Below, piece after piece: positions 15,591 through 24,876 of a stretch of 64,000 nt of DNA; the first letter of the stretch is position 1, and each line of letters begins with the position of its first letter. Where the stretch lies: NCBI GenBank assembly GCA_012513815.1, contig JAAZBM010000014.1, forward strand, positions 248,001-312,000, written 5' to 3'. The position numbers and the translations under genes were made by a program. The notes beneath the pieces are model-generated. The model was not told the origin of the DNA. It did not search any database and was given only the letters and a program-made list of their open reading frames with translations. Origin of the DNA: Candidatus Sumerlaeota bacterium. Lineage in GTDB: Bacteria; Sumerlaeota; Sumerlaeia; Sumerlaeales; Sumerlaeaceae.

Positions 15591-17332
15591 TTCCTGTTCA
15601 TCTGTGATATAGCCTGCGTCGGGCAAATCTGCTCGCACATGGAGCAACCTGTGCAGCTGAGTGTGTTGATTGTCGGTTTGTCGCCACGTGCCTCAATGGC
15701 CGGGCAACCGAGTCCGAGACATGTGCCGCAATTGACACAGATATCTTCATCAATCATAAATGGTTCCGCCATACGCTGTTTGGACAGCAGTAGGCACGGG
15801 GCCTTGCTGATAATCAAAGACGGTTCGTTCGCAGCGATTTCTTCACGCAAAACCTTTTGGACGTTTTCCAGTTCATAGGGATTAACCGTCACAATGCGCT
15901 TGATGCCACAGGCCTTGGCCACTTCATCAATAGCAACGGCAACCGTCGATTCGCCCATCAGTGTCTTACCCGTTCCCGGATTGTCCTGATGACCGGTCAT
16001 GGCTGTTGTTCTGTTGTCCAGAACAATAATTGTCGACTTGCCACGGTTATAGCTGATGTCCAACAAACCGGTAATGCCACTATGGAAGAAGGTGCTGTCA
16101 CCAACAACTCCAACCACGGGGCGCTTTTCGCCGGCCTTGTCCATACCATGCGCCATGGTGATACCGCCACCCATGCACAAAATAGTATCGAGACTACCCA
16201 GCGGCTTCATCACGCCCAACGAATAACAACCGATATCGCCCGTCACAATCACATCAAGCTGTGCCAGTGAATAGAATATCCCGCGATGCGGACAACCGGA
16301 ACAAAGTACCGGCGGACGCGTAGGCAGGTCTTTTGATTCAGGAACAGGCTGAGGCAGTTCAAAGGGACGCCCCTCCAGTTTTGCCCGAGAAGCCATCAGC
16401 GCAGTCGGAGAAAGCTCGCCAATTCCGGGCACAACATCCCGACCATGGCAAGCGATACCCATCACCTTGAGATGTTCTTCGATGAACGGGTCAAGCTCCT
16501 CAACAACCAACAACTCTTCAACCCCGGCGGCAAACTCCTTGATAAGCTCATCGGGGAAAGGATACGCCCACCCCAGTTTCAGCACGGACGCTTCCGGCCA
16601 GACTTCCTTGACATACTGATAAGCAATGCCACAGGCAACGATGCCGAGTTTCTTATCCGCCCACTCGATACGATTCAGCGGGGACTTATTGGCGGCGGCA
16701 GTCAATTCATGATAACGCTTCTCGACTTTAACGCGCATGGCGCGAGCCCAAGCGGGAATCGGAACAAAGCGCTGAGGGTCTTTCTTGAATTCTGCTACAG
16801 ACGAGGGTTTGCGATTGGACGTTTCGACAAGGCTCAGGCTGTGAGCGACACGTGTGGTCGAACGCACGATAACAGGCGTCAGATACTTTTCACTAATCTC
16901 ATAGCCTTCCTTCAGGAAATCCTTTGCCTCCTGGCTGTCGCTCGGCTCCAACACGGGAATCCGCGCGAAATGGGCATACTGGCGAGTATCTTGCTCATTT
17001 TGGGATGAATGCATCCCGGGGTCATCCGCGACGATAGCGACAAAACCACCGGCAACACCTGTGTAGGCCAAAGTCATCAGCGGGTCCGCAGCGACATTAA
17101 GCCCGACGTGTTTCATTGTGGTCAAAGTGCGAACACCGGTCAGACATGCGCCGGCCGAAACCTCAAACGCGACCTTTTCATTCGGAGCCCATTCACAATA
17201 CAAATCATCGTATTTGGACAGGTTCTCCAATATTTCTGTGGACGGCGTTCCGGGATATCCGGCCGCAACCTTTACACCGGCTTCCCATGCGCCACGCGCA
17301 AACGCTTCGTTGCCACTCATCAAAGTTGACAT
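15587..17332 (-). CDS. iorA: Indolepyruvate:ferredoxin oxidoreductase, alpha subunit (IorA)
   Basis: 581 residues: an N-terminal pyrimidine-binding domain (SGNEAFARGAWEAGVKVAAG, GYPGTPSTEI), a central transketolase-like segment, and the TPP-binding domain (GDIGCYSLG, MGGGITMAHG, VGDSTFFHSG, LDNRTTAMTG). The C-terminal ferredoxin-like domain carries two Cys motifs, CVNCGTCLGLGCP and CTGCSMCEQICP, for two 4Fe-4S clusters. It acts in the cytoplasm of anaerobes that ferment or interconvert aromatic amino acids. AAGGAG precedes the ATG. Together with iorB it forms a two-gene operon and is the clearest hint of anaerobic metabolism in the window. Confidence 0.95.
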   Translation of the reverse strand: MSTLMSGNEAFARGAWEAGVKVAAGYPGTPSTEILENLSKYDDLYCEWAPNEKVAFEVSAGACLTGVRTLTTMKHVGLNVAADPLMTLAYTGVAGGFVAIVADDPGMHSSQNEQDTRQYAHFARIPVLEPSDSQEAKDFLKEGYEISEKYLTPVIVRSTTRVAHSLSLVETSNRKPSSVAEFKKDPQRFVPIPAWARAMRVKVEKRYHELTAAANKSPLNRIEWADKKLGIVACGIAYQYVKEVWPEASVLKLGWAYPFPDELIKEFAAGVEELLVVEELDPFIEEHLKVMGIACHGRDVVPGIGELSPTALMASRAKLEGRPFELPQPVPESKDLPTRPPVLCSGCPHRGIFYSLAQLDVIVTGDIGCYSLGVMKPLGSLDTILCMGGGITMAHGMDKAGEKRPVVGVVGDSTFFHSGITGLLDISYNRGKSTIIVLDNRTTAMTGHQDNPGTGKTLMGESTVAVAIDEVAKACGIKRIVTVNPYELENVQKVLREEIAANEPSLIISKAPCLLLSKQRMAEPFMIDEDICVNCGTCLGLGCPAIEARGDKPTINTLSCTGCSMCEQICPTQAISQMNRK

Positions 17333-17381
17333 CTATTATGCTCCTTAGTGTTTGTACTCAAAAATATCAATCAAAAATGCG

Positions 17382-18953
17382 TCAGTAAATCCGCTTGCCA
17401 CGGTTCTCAGGCACATAGCGAGTCGTCCGATTCAGAGACTTCTTCTTGGTATTCTTCAAAACCGTCTCGCCATTGGGAGACGGAACAACCCGCAAAGAAA
17501 GACCATTCAGGACGGTCGCCTTGTTTGGTTTACCCTTCAGCATCGACGTCTTCAGATAGGTGACGTCTGTCGTCGGCGTAAAGCCCGGGTCATTGGCGAC
17601 AAGAACAATCTCGGTGCGGTCCGCAACGGCCTTGGCACGGAACGTCAGTTCGACAAAGGTTCCGGAGCTTCTCACGGGAGAACTTGCGGCAATGGCATCA
17701 TAGACAAAATCGCCGACGTCATTGTCCGCGTGGTTTCTGCGAAAAAAGTCAAAGGGAAACACAGCATGCGCGAACGCATCAGCGCCGTTCACACCTTCAC
17801 GAATCCAGTTGTTTTTATCCGTATCAACAATTTCCAGCACCTTCGGATCATACTGCACATAGGCCTGTATTCCATCCAGTTGCCGACTGTAAGGATTGGC
17901 AAGCGTCACTTCAATCTTGAACGTTTCGCCGACGGCCGCCGTTTTCTTGCCCTTGGAATCAAGATAAATCTGCATCGTGGCGGGCGGCATCACATAATCG
18001 GTAGACGAAATAACAAGGTCTCTATGCCCGATTTGCTGAATGTAGTCCTTGCGTTTCTTGTCACGGATAACCACCGAGCCATCCAGAACACCACACTGAT
18101 GGTCATGTTCCGTACCAAGAATATAGTCTCCTTCCAAATACATCCCTGTCGAAGCTTCCTCATTGTTGGCGACAAAACCAAACCGAATTTGCCCGGCTTC
18201 CGTTGGCGCAAGGGCTTCCCACGTGATTGTCACAACAGGAACAGACGCCAAAATCTCGGCCTTTTTGAGCGGAATACGCATCCACAACTCGCCAATATGA
18301 TTGTCGACCTCATACGCGATTTTGTCGCTTGCACGGTCGGCAATAGCTCCAAAATCCACAGCCAGAGGATTCAACTTATTGGGCGGATAACAAAGCAAAA
18401 ACCGAATATCATCCGTGTGACCCGTCTTTGTGTCGACCATAATGTCCGTTTCGAAAGTATCGCCGACATTGACAATACTATCCATCGGCATCAGGAACAA
18501 CAGCGTCCGTGACTGATCGCGCGCCGGTTCAGGCTTGGTAGCCTTGGGTGCAGGTGTCGGCGTCGGAGCACCGGCATTAGGCACAAAAGGCTGCACCGGA
18601 CTACCGGGGACAGCCTGACCGGGAACACCAGGCGCAGGGGCACCTGGTTGCGGGGCGCCTGGCTGCGGCTGAGCAGCCTGTTGGGGTTGCTGTTGACCGG
18701 CCTTAGCCTCATTCTTTTTGCGTTCTTCTTCTTTTCTGGCCTTATCTTCGGCAAGAATCTTCGTAATACGCTCCCGATTCCGTCGCATCCGCTCCTCGCG
18801 CGACATATTGCGAATCGACTCCCAGTTGTTGCCTCCCCCGGCCGCTGGTGTCGGTTGCGCATTTTGGGCATAAACATCACATGTCAGCCCGGCGATGCAG
18901 ATGATCATTGATAACAAACCGATAAATGGTAACCGATATCTTTTTGTCCTCAA
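17382..18953 (-). CDS. Exported protein with two cohesin-like beta-sandwich domains
   Basis: TTG start preceded by GGAG at 9-base spacing. A signal peptide (cleavage near residue 29) is followed by a highly charged helical segment (ERMRRNRERITKILAEDKARKEEERKK) and a Pro/Gln/Ala-rich linker to about residue 135. Two domains follow, each beginning in cohesin style: DSIVNVGDTFETDIMVDT (~155) and KTAAVGETFKIEVTLAN (~340). The second has the typical QAYVQYDPKVLEIV strand and a late GTFVELTFRAKA. Cohesin-like folds occur in cellulosome scaffolds but also in many unrelated surface proteins; no dockerin gene is seen nearby. It lies just downstream of rpoN on the same strand. Function unknown. Confidence 0.75.
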   Translation of the reverse strand: MRTKRYRLPFIGLLSMIICIAGLTCDVYAQNAQPTPAAGGGNNWESIRNMSREERMRRNRERITKILAEDKARKEEERKKNEAKAGQQQPQQAAQPQPGAPQPGAPAPGVPGQAVPGSPVQPFVPNAGAPTPTPAPKATKPEPARDQSRTLLFLMPMDSIVNVGDTFETDIMVDTKTGHTDDIRFLLCYPPNKLNPLAVDFGAIADRASDKIAYEVDNHIGELWMRIPLKKAEILASVPVVTITWEALAPTEAGQIRFGFVANNEEASTGMYLEGDYILGTEHDHQCGVLDGSVVIRDKKRKDYIQQIGHRDLVISSTDYVMPPATMQIYLDSKGKKTAAVGETFKIEVTLANPYSRQLDGIQAYVQYDPKVLEIVDTDKNNWIREGVNGADAFAHAVFPFDFFRRNHADNDVGDFVYDAIAASSPVRSSGTFVELTFRAKAVADRTEIVLVANDPGFTPTTDVTYLKTSMLKGKPNKATVLNGLSLRVVPSPNGETVLKNTKKKSLNRTTRYVPENRGKRIY

Positions 18954-19024
18954 GAATTCCCACTCCTGATATATTATTTAAGAATAGGTACAACTATAGA
19001 CCTCTTTTGATAGTCATACTAAAC

Positions 19025-20509
19025 TTATGTTGTTGTGTTGCGACGCATAGGAGCCGATGGAATCTCCATTTTGTCGCGATATTTCGCGATTGTACGGCGG
19101 GCGACTGTGTAACCCTTCTCACGCAATAATTCTTCAATCTCGGCATCCTTCAAGGGTTTGGCCTTGTCTTCGGCAGCAATCAGGTCGCGGATTTCGCTCA
19201 TAATCGTTTTGCTGCTGGCCGCGCCTTCGCCTTCCGAATCGCCGCCGACACCACGCATGAAGAAGTATTTCATGCTAAAAACACCCTGAGGGGTATCCAT
19301 ATACTTCCCGGAGACTGTGCGAGCGACGGTTGCCTCATGGCAATCAATCTCATTTGCAATCTCCGCCATACGCAACGGCTTCAAATAGCGTTCGCCATTC
19401 TCGAAAAAGGCCTTTTGCTTTTCCACAATCAGCACAGCGACTTTGTACAGGGTGTCGTTCCGACGACCAATATTCTCAATCAGATGCGACGCATTCGCCA
19501 GATTCTCTTTGACAAAACGCATATCTTTCCCTTTGAATTTGTGGGCTTGTAACAATCGTTTATAGAGGCCATTGATACAAAGATTGCGATAACGACCACG
19601 AGTCAGCGTCACAATCCAGTTGTCTTTATCCTTCCGTACAATAACATCAGGAATAACCGTCGCTGCTCCCTGACTGGCCATGCCCGAAACAGGGTACGGA
19701 TTGAGCGATGACAGAGTTTCGCAAGTGTAGTCCAACGCCTCCGGAGAACAATCAAGTGCGGCGCACAGTTCCTTGCGTTTGTTCTTCAAGAACAGATCGA
19801 ACAACTCCTTCGACTCAAGAATGCGTTCGCCGAGGGCATACTTCTCTTCCTTGCGTTTTAACTGCATCAACAATGAGTCACGCATATCATGCCCGGCAAT
19901 CCCCGGAGGGTCGAACCCTCGCACAATCGCCAGAGCCTCTCGCACCAATTCCGGCGCATAGTTATTTTCGGCCGAGAAATCTTCCACCGAAGACTCAAAG
20001 AACCCATTCTTGTCTAGCGAAACAATCACACTCTCGGCACAAGTTCGCAACTCGTCACTCAGCATCAACTGGTCAAGTTGTTCACGCAATGATTCCTGAA
20101 CAGTTTTGGCGACGCCAACAAGCTCAAAAATATCAAAATCGTTATTTTCTGTGTTCCGTGTGTCATAGGTATTCGCCCGCAACGCCATCGCATCCGGATC
20201 CATCAGATTATCCCAGTCAGTATCCAGACCTTCGTAGTCCTCGACTCTGTCCGGCGCGGCATCCTCGACCGGAGTCAAATCTTCAATGTCGGACAAATCC
20301 GCCGAGGAGGCGTCCATCTCTGGGCTTTCAAGTTCGAGCAGCGGGTTGGCTTCCAACTGTTTTTCAACAAGGAGATCCAAATCCTGAACATTCATCATCA
20401 ACAGCTCAATCGCCTGTTTCATCTGCGGCGACATCGACAGTGTCTGCTGCTGACGAATCTGCATGGAGGCACTCTGCGAAAACGACCCTTTGGATGACTG
20501 TGGACTCAT
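19025..20509 (-). CDS. rpoN: RNA polymerase sigma-54 factor (RpoN)
   Basis: Full-length sigma-54 of 494 residues. Region I (about 15-60) has the Gln/Leu-rich QTLSMSPQMKQAIELLMMN that contacts enhancer-binding activators. An acidic region II follows, then the core-binding domain (FDPPGIAGHDMRDSLLMQLKR). The DNA-binding region ends in the RpoN box ARRTIAKYR that reads the -24 element, and the helix-turn-helix region includes EIDCHEATVARTVSGKYMDTPQG. AAGGT precedes the ATG. Sigma-54 control of nitrogen, motility or envelope genes is therefore expected in this organism; no enhancer-binding protein lies in the window. Confidence 0.96.
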   Translation of the reverse strand: MSPQSSKGSFSQSASMQIRQQQTLSMSPQMKQAIELLMMNVQDLDLLVEKQLEANPLLELESPEMDASSADLSDIEDLTPVEDAAPDRVEDYEGLDTDWDNLMDPDAMALRANTYDTRNTENNDFDIFELVGVAKTVQESLREQLDQLMLSDELRTCAESVIVSLDKNGFFESSVEDFSAENNYAPELVREALAIVRGFDPPGIAGHDMRDSLLMQLKRKEEKYALGERILESKELFDLFLKNKRKELCAALDCSPEALDYTCETLSSLNPYPVSGMASQGAATVIPDVIVRKDKDNWIVTLTRGRYRNLCINGLYKRLLQAHKFKGKDMRFVKENLANASHLIENIGRRNDTLYKVAVLIVEKQKAFFENGERYLKPLRMAEIANEIDCHEATVARTVSGKYMDTPQGVFSMKYFFMRGVGGDSEGEGAASSKTIMSEIRDLIAAEDKAKPLKDAEIEELLREKGYTVARRTIAKYRDKMEIPSAPMRRNTTT

Positions 20510-20596
20510 AGTATTCTAACCTTAATATCAAACAGATATATTTTCTATTGTAGTTGTTCTATGTATATACATTGCTGACATGGATGGATTGACGAC

Positions 20597-21568
20597 TTGA
20601 AAATAAAGGGGAAAACTCTCTTATGGTACACATGCACAGTGAGCACGGTCATCGTACTTGCGATGCTGATGTATTGGAGCACGAACACACTCCGCAGTCG
20701 AATCCTGACTCACAAAGCGAATATCGCGAACATCAAGGGTGAAAACGAAGCAGGGTTTGAGCTTGCGAAAAGGGCCATTGCGCTCGACCCTAATAATGGA
20801 TATGCCTATTTTTACGCCGGACTGAACAAGATGGCATTGGACAATCCTCTGGAAGCGTGTTCCTACTACGAGGCTGCGCACCCTTGCATGCCTCATCTTC
20901 CCACTCTCCTCCGGTCGCAAGCTCAGGCCGAATACAGTTGCGGCAAATATGACAAAGCCGCCGAGGATTACAGACGATATCTCACACTGGAACCGATTCC
21001 CCTGTCCTCGCCCGGGAGCGCCTATTTCCTCTACGGACAATCGCTCTACAAAAATGGGGATTTCGGGCAGGCAGCAATCGCCTTGCAGAACGCCGAAAAA
21101 TACGACGACTTCTCAACGCGGAGTTTGCCGACACGACTGCTGAGTTCTATCACACTCAACCAGCCAAAATTCGCGCAGTATCTGTTCCGCAAATATCTCA
21201 TGAAGAATCATGCCGACAAAATCACTTACGCCGACATTTTCAATGCTCAGATGGCGTTGCTCAAACCGGAGACTTTTCTCTCGTTTGTCAACTCCATCAA
21301 GAACAACATTGATACTAATGCCGGCGCGCTCAAATCAATGGCTATAGCCCATGCCAAACTCGGGCACGAACAAGAGGCTCGAACGATTATCAATCAGCTA
21401 TACAAGGATTTCAAGGATAATCCGGAGATTCTTCTGACCGACGCAGATGTCTGCACACTGCTCGGTGACATAAGCGGAGCACGTAATGCCTATCAGTCTT
21501 TCTTGCAAAAGTGCCCCGACTCACCACTGAAAAATCAAATTGAAACGAACCTAAAAGAACTCAAGTAA
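20597..21568 (+). CDS. Membrane-anchored tetratricopeptide repeat protein
   Basis: A TTG start at 20597 gives a protein with one N-terminal membrane helix (about residues 8-27) and several TPR-like helical pairs, e.g. NEAGFELAKRAIALDPNNGYAYFYAGL and GKYDKAAEDYRRYLTLEP. The C-terminal repeat ends ISGARNAYQSFLQKCPDSPL. TPR proteins act as scaffolds for protein complexes; with a single anchor the repeats probably face the periplasm. It is divergent from rpoN, and its stop codon touches that of hisI. An ATG further in (residue 23) would remove the anchor, so the TTG is preferred. Partner unknown. Confidence 0.75.
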   Translation: MKIKGKTLLWYTCTVSTVIVLAMLMYWSTNTLRSRILTHKANIANIKGENEAGFELAKRAIALDPNNGYAYFYAGLNKMALDNPLEACSYYEAAHPCMPHLPTLLRSQAQAEYSCGKYDKAAEDYRRYLTLEPIPLSSPGSAYFLYGQSLYKNGDFGQAAIALQNAEKYDDFSTRSLPTRLLSSITLNQPKFAQYLFRKYLMKNHADKITYADIFNAQMALLKPETFLSFVNSIKNNIDTNAGALKSMAIAHAKLGHEQEARTIINQLYKDFKDNPEILLTDADVCTLLGDISGARNAYQSFLQKCPDSPLKNQIETNLKELK

Positions 21569-21952
21569 TTATTTCTTGTAAACGGCATCGGCGTCAAAAA
21601 CCTTTTCGCCGTCTTCTTTCCAAGCGCCGCTTTCCTCGATGCGATAGAAACACGACCGATAACCGGTATGGCATGCTCCACCAATCTGGTCGACTTCGAG
21701 CAAAATCGCATCGCCGTCACAATCCAAACGAATCGAACGCACCTTCTGAATATTGCCGGAGGTCTCCCCCTTGAGCCAGAGCTTGTTCCGAGAACGGCTG
21801 AAGTACCATGCCCGTTTTTCGCTGATTGTCAGCTCAAGAGCCTGGCGATTCATCCACGCCATCATCAAAACTTGCTTCGATTCATAGTCTTGAATGATGA
21901 CCCCGACAAGTCCTTTTTCATTAAATTTAACGGCTTCAAGTAAAGCATCCAT
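21569..21952 (-). CDS. hisI: Phosphoribosyl-AMP cyclohydrolase (HisI)
   Basis: Third step of histidine biosynthesis, opening the adenine ring of phosphoribosyl-AMP. The single-domain 127-residue enzyme lacks the HisE pyrophosphohydrolase half found in some bacteria. Diagnostic blocks are [32 protein letters not shown], the metal-binding LDCDGDA, and [14 protein letters not shown] with its two cysteines. The gene is alone. Its TAA lies directly against the TAA of the convergent TPR gene (TAATTA), leaving no space for a terminator. Confidence 0.95.
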   Translation of the reverse strand: MDALLEAVKFNEKGLVGVIIQDYESKQVLMMAWMNRQALELTISEKRAWYFSRSRNKLWLKGETSGNIQKVRSIRLDCDGDAILLEVDQIGGACHTGYRSCFYRIEESGAWKEDGEKVFDADAVYKK

Positions 21953-22063
21953 ACTAACCTCGCAATGTTATTTTGTTTTTCGAATCTGTAATTCTATACA
22001 AATCTGAGATGTATAACTTAGTTACAGATATTATACAAACGCTTTATATTTAAGGATAATGTT

Positions 22064-23329
22064 ATGAAAACTGGTGTTGTTGGCTTAGGATATGTTGGAT
22101 TGCCACTTTTGGTAGAAATTGCGAAAAGCGGTATCAGCGCCGTTGGAATTGATGTCGACACCCGCAAAGTTAACGCAATCAACAGAGGCGAGAATTATAT
22201 CAGCGATGTCAAGGACGAAGATCTTACTGCATTAGTCAAAGAAGGCAAACTGCAGGCAACAACAGATTGGTCGGTGATTTCCGAACTCGATGCCGTCAGC
22301 ATTTGCGTCCCAACACCTTTGCGCAAAACCAAGGACCCTGACATTTCTTTTATTGTAAATTCTGTCGAAGCCATGGTGCCATACATCAAGGATAAGCAAT
22401 TGATTATTCTCGAAAGCACCACCTATCCCGGCACAACGGACGAGATTCTGCGTACCGCATTTGAACACGACGGCAAAAAAGTCGGCGTCGATTTTCATCT
22501 GGCATTCAGCCCCGAACGTGTCGATCCAGGGAACCCAAAGTTCAAAACCAAGAATACGCCGAAAATCATCGGCGGCGCAACACCGGAATGCACCAAAAAA
22601 GCGGTCGAATATTACAGCATGATTTTTGAGAAAGTCGTCCCCGTCTCCTCCACACAATGTGCCGAAATGGTCAAACTCCTCGAGAATACGTTCCGCAGTG
22701 TCAACATTGGACTCGTCAACGAAGTCGCCCTGATGTGCGACAAACTCGGGCTGGATGTCTGGGAAGTCATCGACGCAGCGGCAACCAAACCTTTTGGCTT
22801 CATGCCATTTTATCCGGGTCCCGGACTTGGTGGACACTGCATTCCCATTGACCCTCTATACCTGAGTTGGAAACTGAGAGGCCTGAACTTCAACGCAAGA
22901 TTTATCGAACTGGCAAGCGCCATCAATGCAAGCATGCCGGAGTTTGTCGTCGAAATCGTCGCCCGTGCCCTCAATGATGTCAAAAAGAGCATCAACGGCA
23001 GCACGATTCTTATTCTCGGAGTTGCCTACAAAGCGAATATCACCGATGTGCGCGAAAGTCCTGCGGCCGACATCATCGATAAACTCGTCGAACGCGGCGC
23101 GAACATTGTTTACAGCGACCCGTTTGTCCCCAAGTTCACGGAAGCCGGACACAGCTTTGAAGCGCAAAAACTCACGAAGGAACTTGTCGAAAAGGCTGAC
23201 TGTGTCGCCATTCTCGCCAATCATTCCGATGTGGACTATTCGCTCATCTGCGAAAACGCCAGCTTGATTGTTGACACACGCAACGCACTCAAGGGAATGA
23301 AGACGACGGGCAAACTCGTCAAACTGTAG
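22064..23329 (+). CDS. Nucleotide-sugar (UDP-GlcNAc/ManNAc-type) 6-dehydrogenase
   Basis: NAD-dependent oxidation of a UDP-sugar to the uronic acid for surface polysaccharide. The N-terminal Rossmann motif GVVGLGYVGLPL, the ESTTYPGTT segment, the central KLLENTFRSVNIGLVNEV helix, the catalytic cysteine in GGHCIPIDPLY and the C-terminal GVAYKANITDVRESPA define the UDP-glucose/GDP-mannose dehydrogenase superfamily. CIPIDPLYL is the pattern of the WbpA/WecC branch acting on N-acetyl sugars rather than Ugd. AAGGAT precedes the ATG. A GT4 glycosyltransferase follows after 18 bases, so the pair belongs to a polysaccharide locus. Confidence 0.9.
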   Translation: MKTGVVGLGYVGLPLLVEIAKSGISAVGIDVDTRKVNAINRGENYISDVKDEDLTALVKEGKLQATTDWSVISELDAVSICVPTPLRKTKDPDISFIVNSVEAMVPYIKDKQLIILESTTYPGTTDEILRTAFEHDGKKVGVDFHLAFSPERVDPGNPKFKTKNTPKIIGGATPECTKKAVEYYSMIFEKVVPVSSTQCAEMVKLLENTFRSVNIGLVNEVALMCDKLGLDVWEVIDAAATKPFGFMPFYPGPGLGGHCIPIDPLYLSWKLRGLNFNARFIELASAINASMPEFVVEIVARALNDVKKSINGSTILILGVAYKANITDVRESPAADIIDKLVERGANIVYSDPFVPKFTEAGHSFEAQKLTKELVEKADCVAILANHSDVDYSLICENASLIVDTRNALKGMKTTGKLVKL

Positions 23330-23347
23330 AATCGACTTCTTCGTTCG

Positions 23348-24496
23348 ATGAAACCACGCATCCTTCATCTATACAAAGACTACTATCCACCTGTATTCGG
23401 AGGGATTGAACAAACCATTAATCGCATGGCGAATGGGTTGAAGAACGACTTTGATGTATCAGTGTTGGTTTGTGCTGGAGCCGAGAAAAGCGGCATCGTT
23501 GACATCGATGGCGTGCGGGTCATCCGAACCAAAGAAATGGGACGCTTTGCAAGCGCCCCGCTCAGTACAGACTTCATCCGAGTGTTGTCAAAAGAAATCA
23601 AATCCGCCGATTTGATTCACTTGCATCATCCCAACCCTACCTCCGACTTCGCACTGGCACTCAGCGGCTTCCACTCAAAGCCCGCCGTGATGACCTATCA
23701 TAGTGATATCGTTCGTCAAAAGTTTTCGCGCATCCTTGTCGCGCCATTTCTGCGGCATTCGATGGATCACTGCTCGGTCATCATGCCAACCTCGCCAGAT
23801 TACGCGGAATCTTCGCAGTGGTTGCAAAAGTATAAACACAAACTTGAGGTCATCCCCCTCGGAATCAACATCGACGAATGGCAGGAAACGGCCGAGTCTC
23901 GCGTTTTTTCCGAGAGTATCAGGCAACAGGCAAACGGACGACACATCATTTGTTTCAACGGACGTTTGCGCTACTACAAAGGATTACCTTGGCTTATCGA
24001 AGCCATGAAGTCCATTCCGGACACCATCCTGTTCATTTCCGGCGACGGTCCCATGCGCTCCGAAATCGAGAATCAAATCGCTACTCTGTCACTATCGGAC
24101 AGCGTCAGGTTAATTGGGAGTTTGTCGCACAGTGATTTAGTCGGTCTATTGCATGCATCGGAACTCTTCTGCATGCCATCTCATCTGCGAAGCGAGGCAC
24201 TGGGTATCAGCATGATTGAGGCCATGGCTTGTCATTTGCCGATTGTGAGTTGCGATATACCAACCGGAGTCAGGTATGTCAACATCAACGGCGAAACCGG
24301 ACTTCGCGTTCCGCCATCGAACGCGGCGGCACTGGCCGATGCCATCCGAAGAATAACTCAAGATACGGCCTTAGCAAAACAGTTCGCAATCGCGGCACAC
24401 AAACGGGCGACCGAGTTTTTTTCGGAAGATGTCATGAACCGCCACCTTGAACAGGTGTATGTAAAAGCATTACATATCAATAAAAGGTATAAATAA
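23348..24496 (+). CDS. Glycosyltransferase, GT4-like
   Basis: GT-B fold enzyme transferring sugar from a nucleotide donor. The N-terminal acceptor domain starts ILHLYKDYYPPVFGGIEQTINRMANGL, the characteristic glycine-rich opening. The C-terminal donor domain has FNGRLRYYKGLPWLIEAM, SLSHSDLVGLLHASELFCMPS and the E-x7-E segment SEALGISMIEAMACHLPIV. It follows the nucleotide-sugar dehydrogenase with an 18-base gap and overlaps the NifU-like gene by one base (TAATG), so it is part of a rightward operon. Donor and acceptor are unknown; a uronic or N-acetylated sugar made by the upstream gene is plausible. Confidence 0.9.
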   Translation: MKPRILHLYKDYYPPVFGGIEQTINRMANGLKNDFDVSVLVCAGAEKSGIVDIDGVRVIRTKEMGRFASAPLSTDFIRVLSKEIKSADLIHLHHPNPTSDFALALSGFHSKPAVMTYHSDIVRQKFSRILVAPFLRHSMDHCSVIMPTSPDYAESSQWLQKYKHKLEVIPLGINIDEWQETAESRVFSESIRQQANGRHIICFNGRLRYYKGLPWLIEAMKSIPDTILFISGDGPMRSEIENQIATLSLSDSVRLIGSLSHSDLVGLLHASELFCMPSHLRSEALGISMIEAMACHLPIVSCDIPTGVRYVNINGETGLRVPPSNAAALADAIRRITQDTALAKQFAIAAHKRATEFFSEDVMNRHLEQVYVKALHINKRYK

Positions 24497-24744
24497 TGGC
24501 CGAGTCAGAAATGAATGATGATGTTCTCACCGAACGCGTCGCAAAAATAATCGAAGAAATCAGACCAATGCTGCAAAATCATGGCGGAGACTGCGAATTA
24601 ATCAAGGTCGAAGACGCCATTGTCTACGTCGAGCTGCAGGGCGCATGCAATGGTTGCCCAATGGCTGTCCAGACGCTCAAACAAGGCATCGAACAGCAAA
24701 TCAAAGAAGTCATCCCCGAAATCCTTAGAGTCGAACAGATATAG
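24496..24744 (+). CDS. NifU-like C-terminal domain protein (Fe-S cluster carrier)
   Basis: 82 residues corresponding to the NifU C-terminal (Nfu) domain: IRPMLQNHGGDCELIKVED and the cluster-binding CNGCPMA with its C-x-x-C pair, followed by LKQGIEQQIKEVIPEI. Proteins of this size carry or hand over 4Fe-4S clusters in the cytoplasm. The ATG overlaps the stop of the preceding glycosyltransferase gene. dxs lies 132 bases downstream. Later MEP-pathway enzymes (IspG, IspH) are Fe-S proteins, but a functional tie is only suggestive. Confidence 0.9.
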   Translation: MAESEMNDDVLTERVAKIIEEIRPMLQNHGGDCELIKVEDAIVYVELQGACNGCPMAVQTLKQGIEQQIKEVIPEILRVEQI

Positions 24745-24773
24745 TAGACTAAAGGAGTGTTTCCCAAATCTTG

Positions 24774-24798
24774 CCTGTTTCTCTATCACTGAAACAGG
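24774..24798 (+). other. Hairpin in the 132-base gap before dxs
   Basis: CCTGTTTC (24774-24781) pairs perfectly with GAAACAGG (24791-24798) around a 9-base loop. No T-run follows, so it is not a standard terminator. The rest of the gap holds no convincing gene; it does not match the TPP riboswitch core. Confidence 0.35.
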
Positions 24799-24876
24799 TT
24801 CAGGTTGCATCTATGGCTGTTGAGCAAAACGTGACGATGGTCCACGGCTATCAGGATTTTTATCAAGGAACAAACA

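Noticed and set aside
17352-18512. 386-codon open frame antisense to the cohesin-like gene
   Set aside because: Composition is typical of a shadow frame and there is no ribosome-binding site or recognisable motif.
24745-24876. TPP riboswitch ahead of dxs
   Set aside because: The conserved CTGAGA and ACCTGA core elements are not present in the gap.
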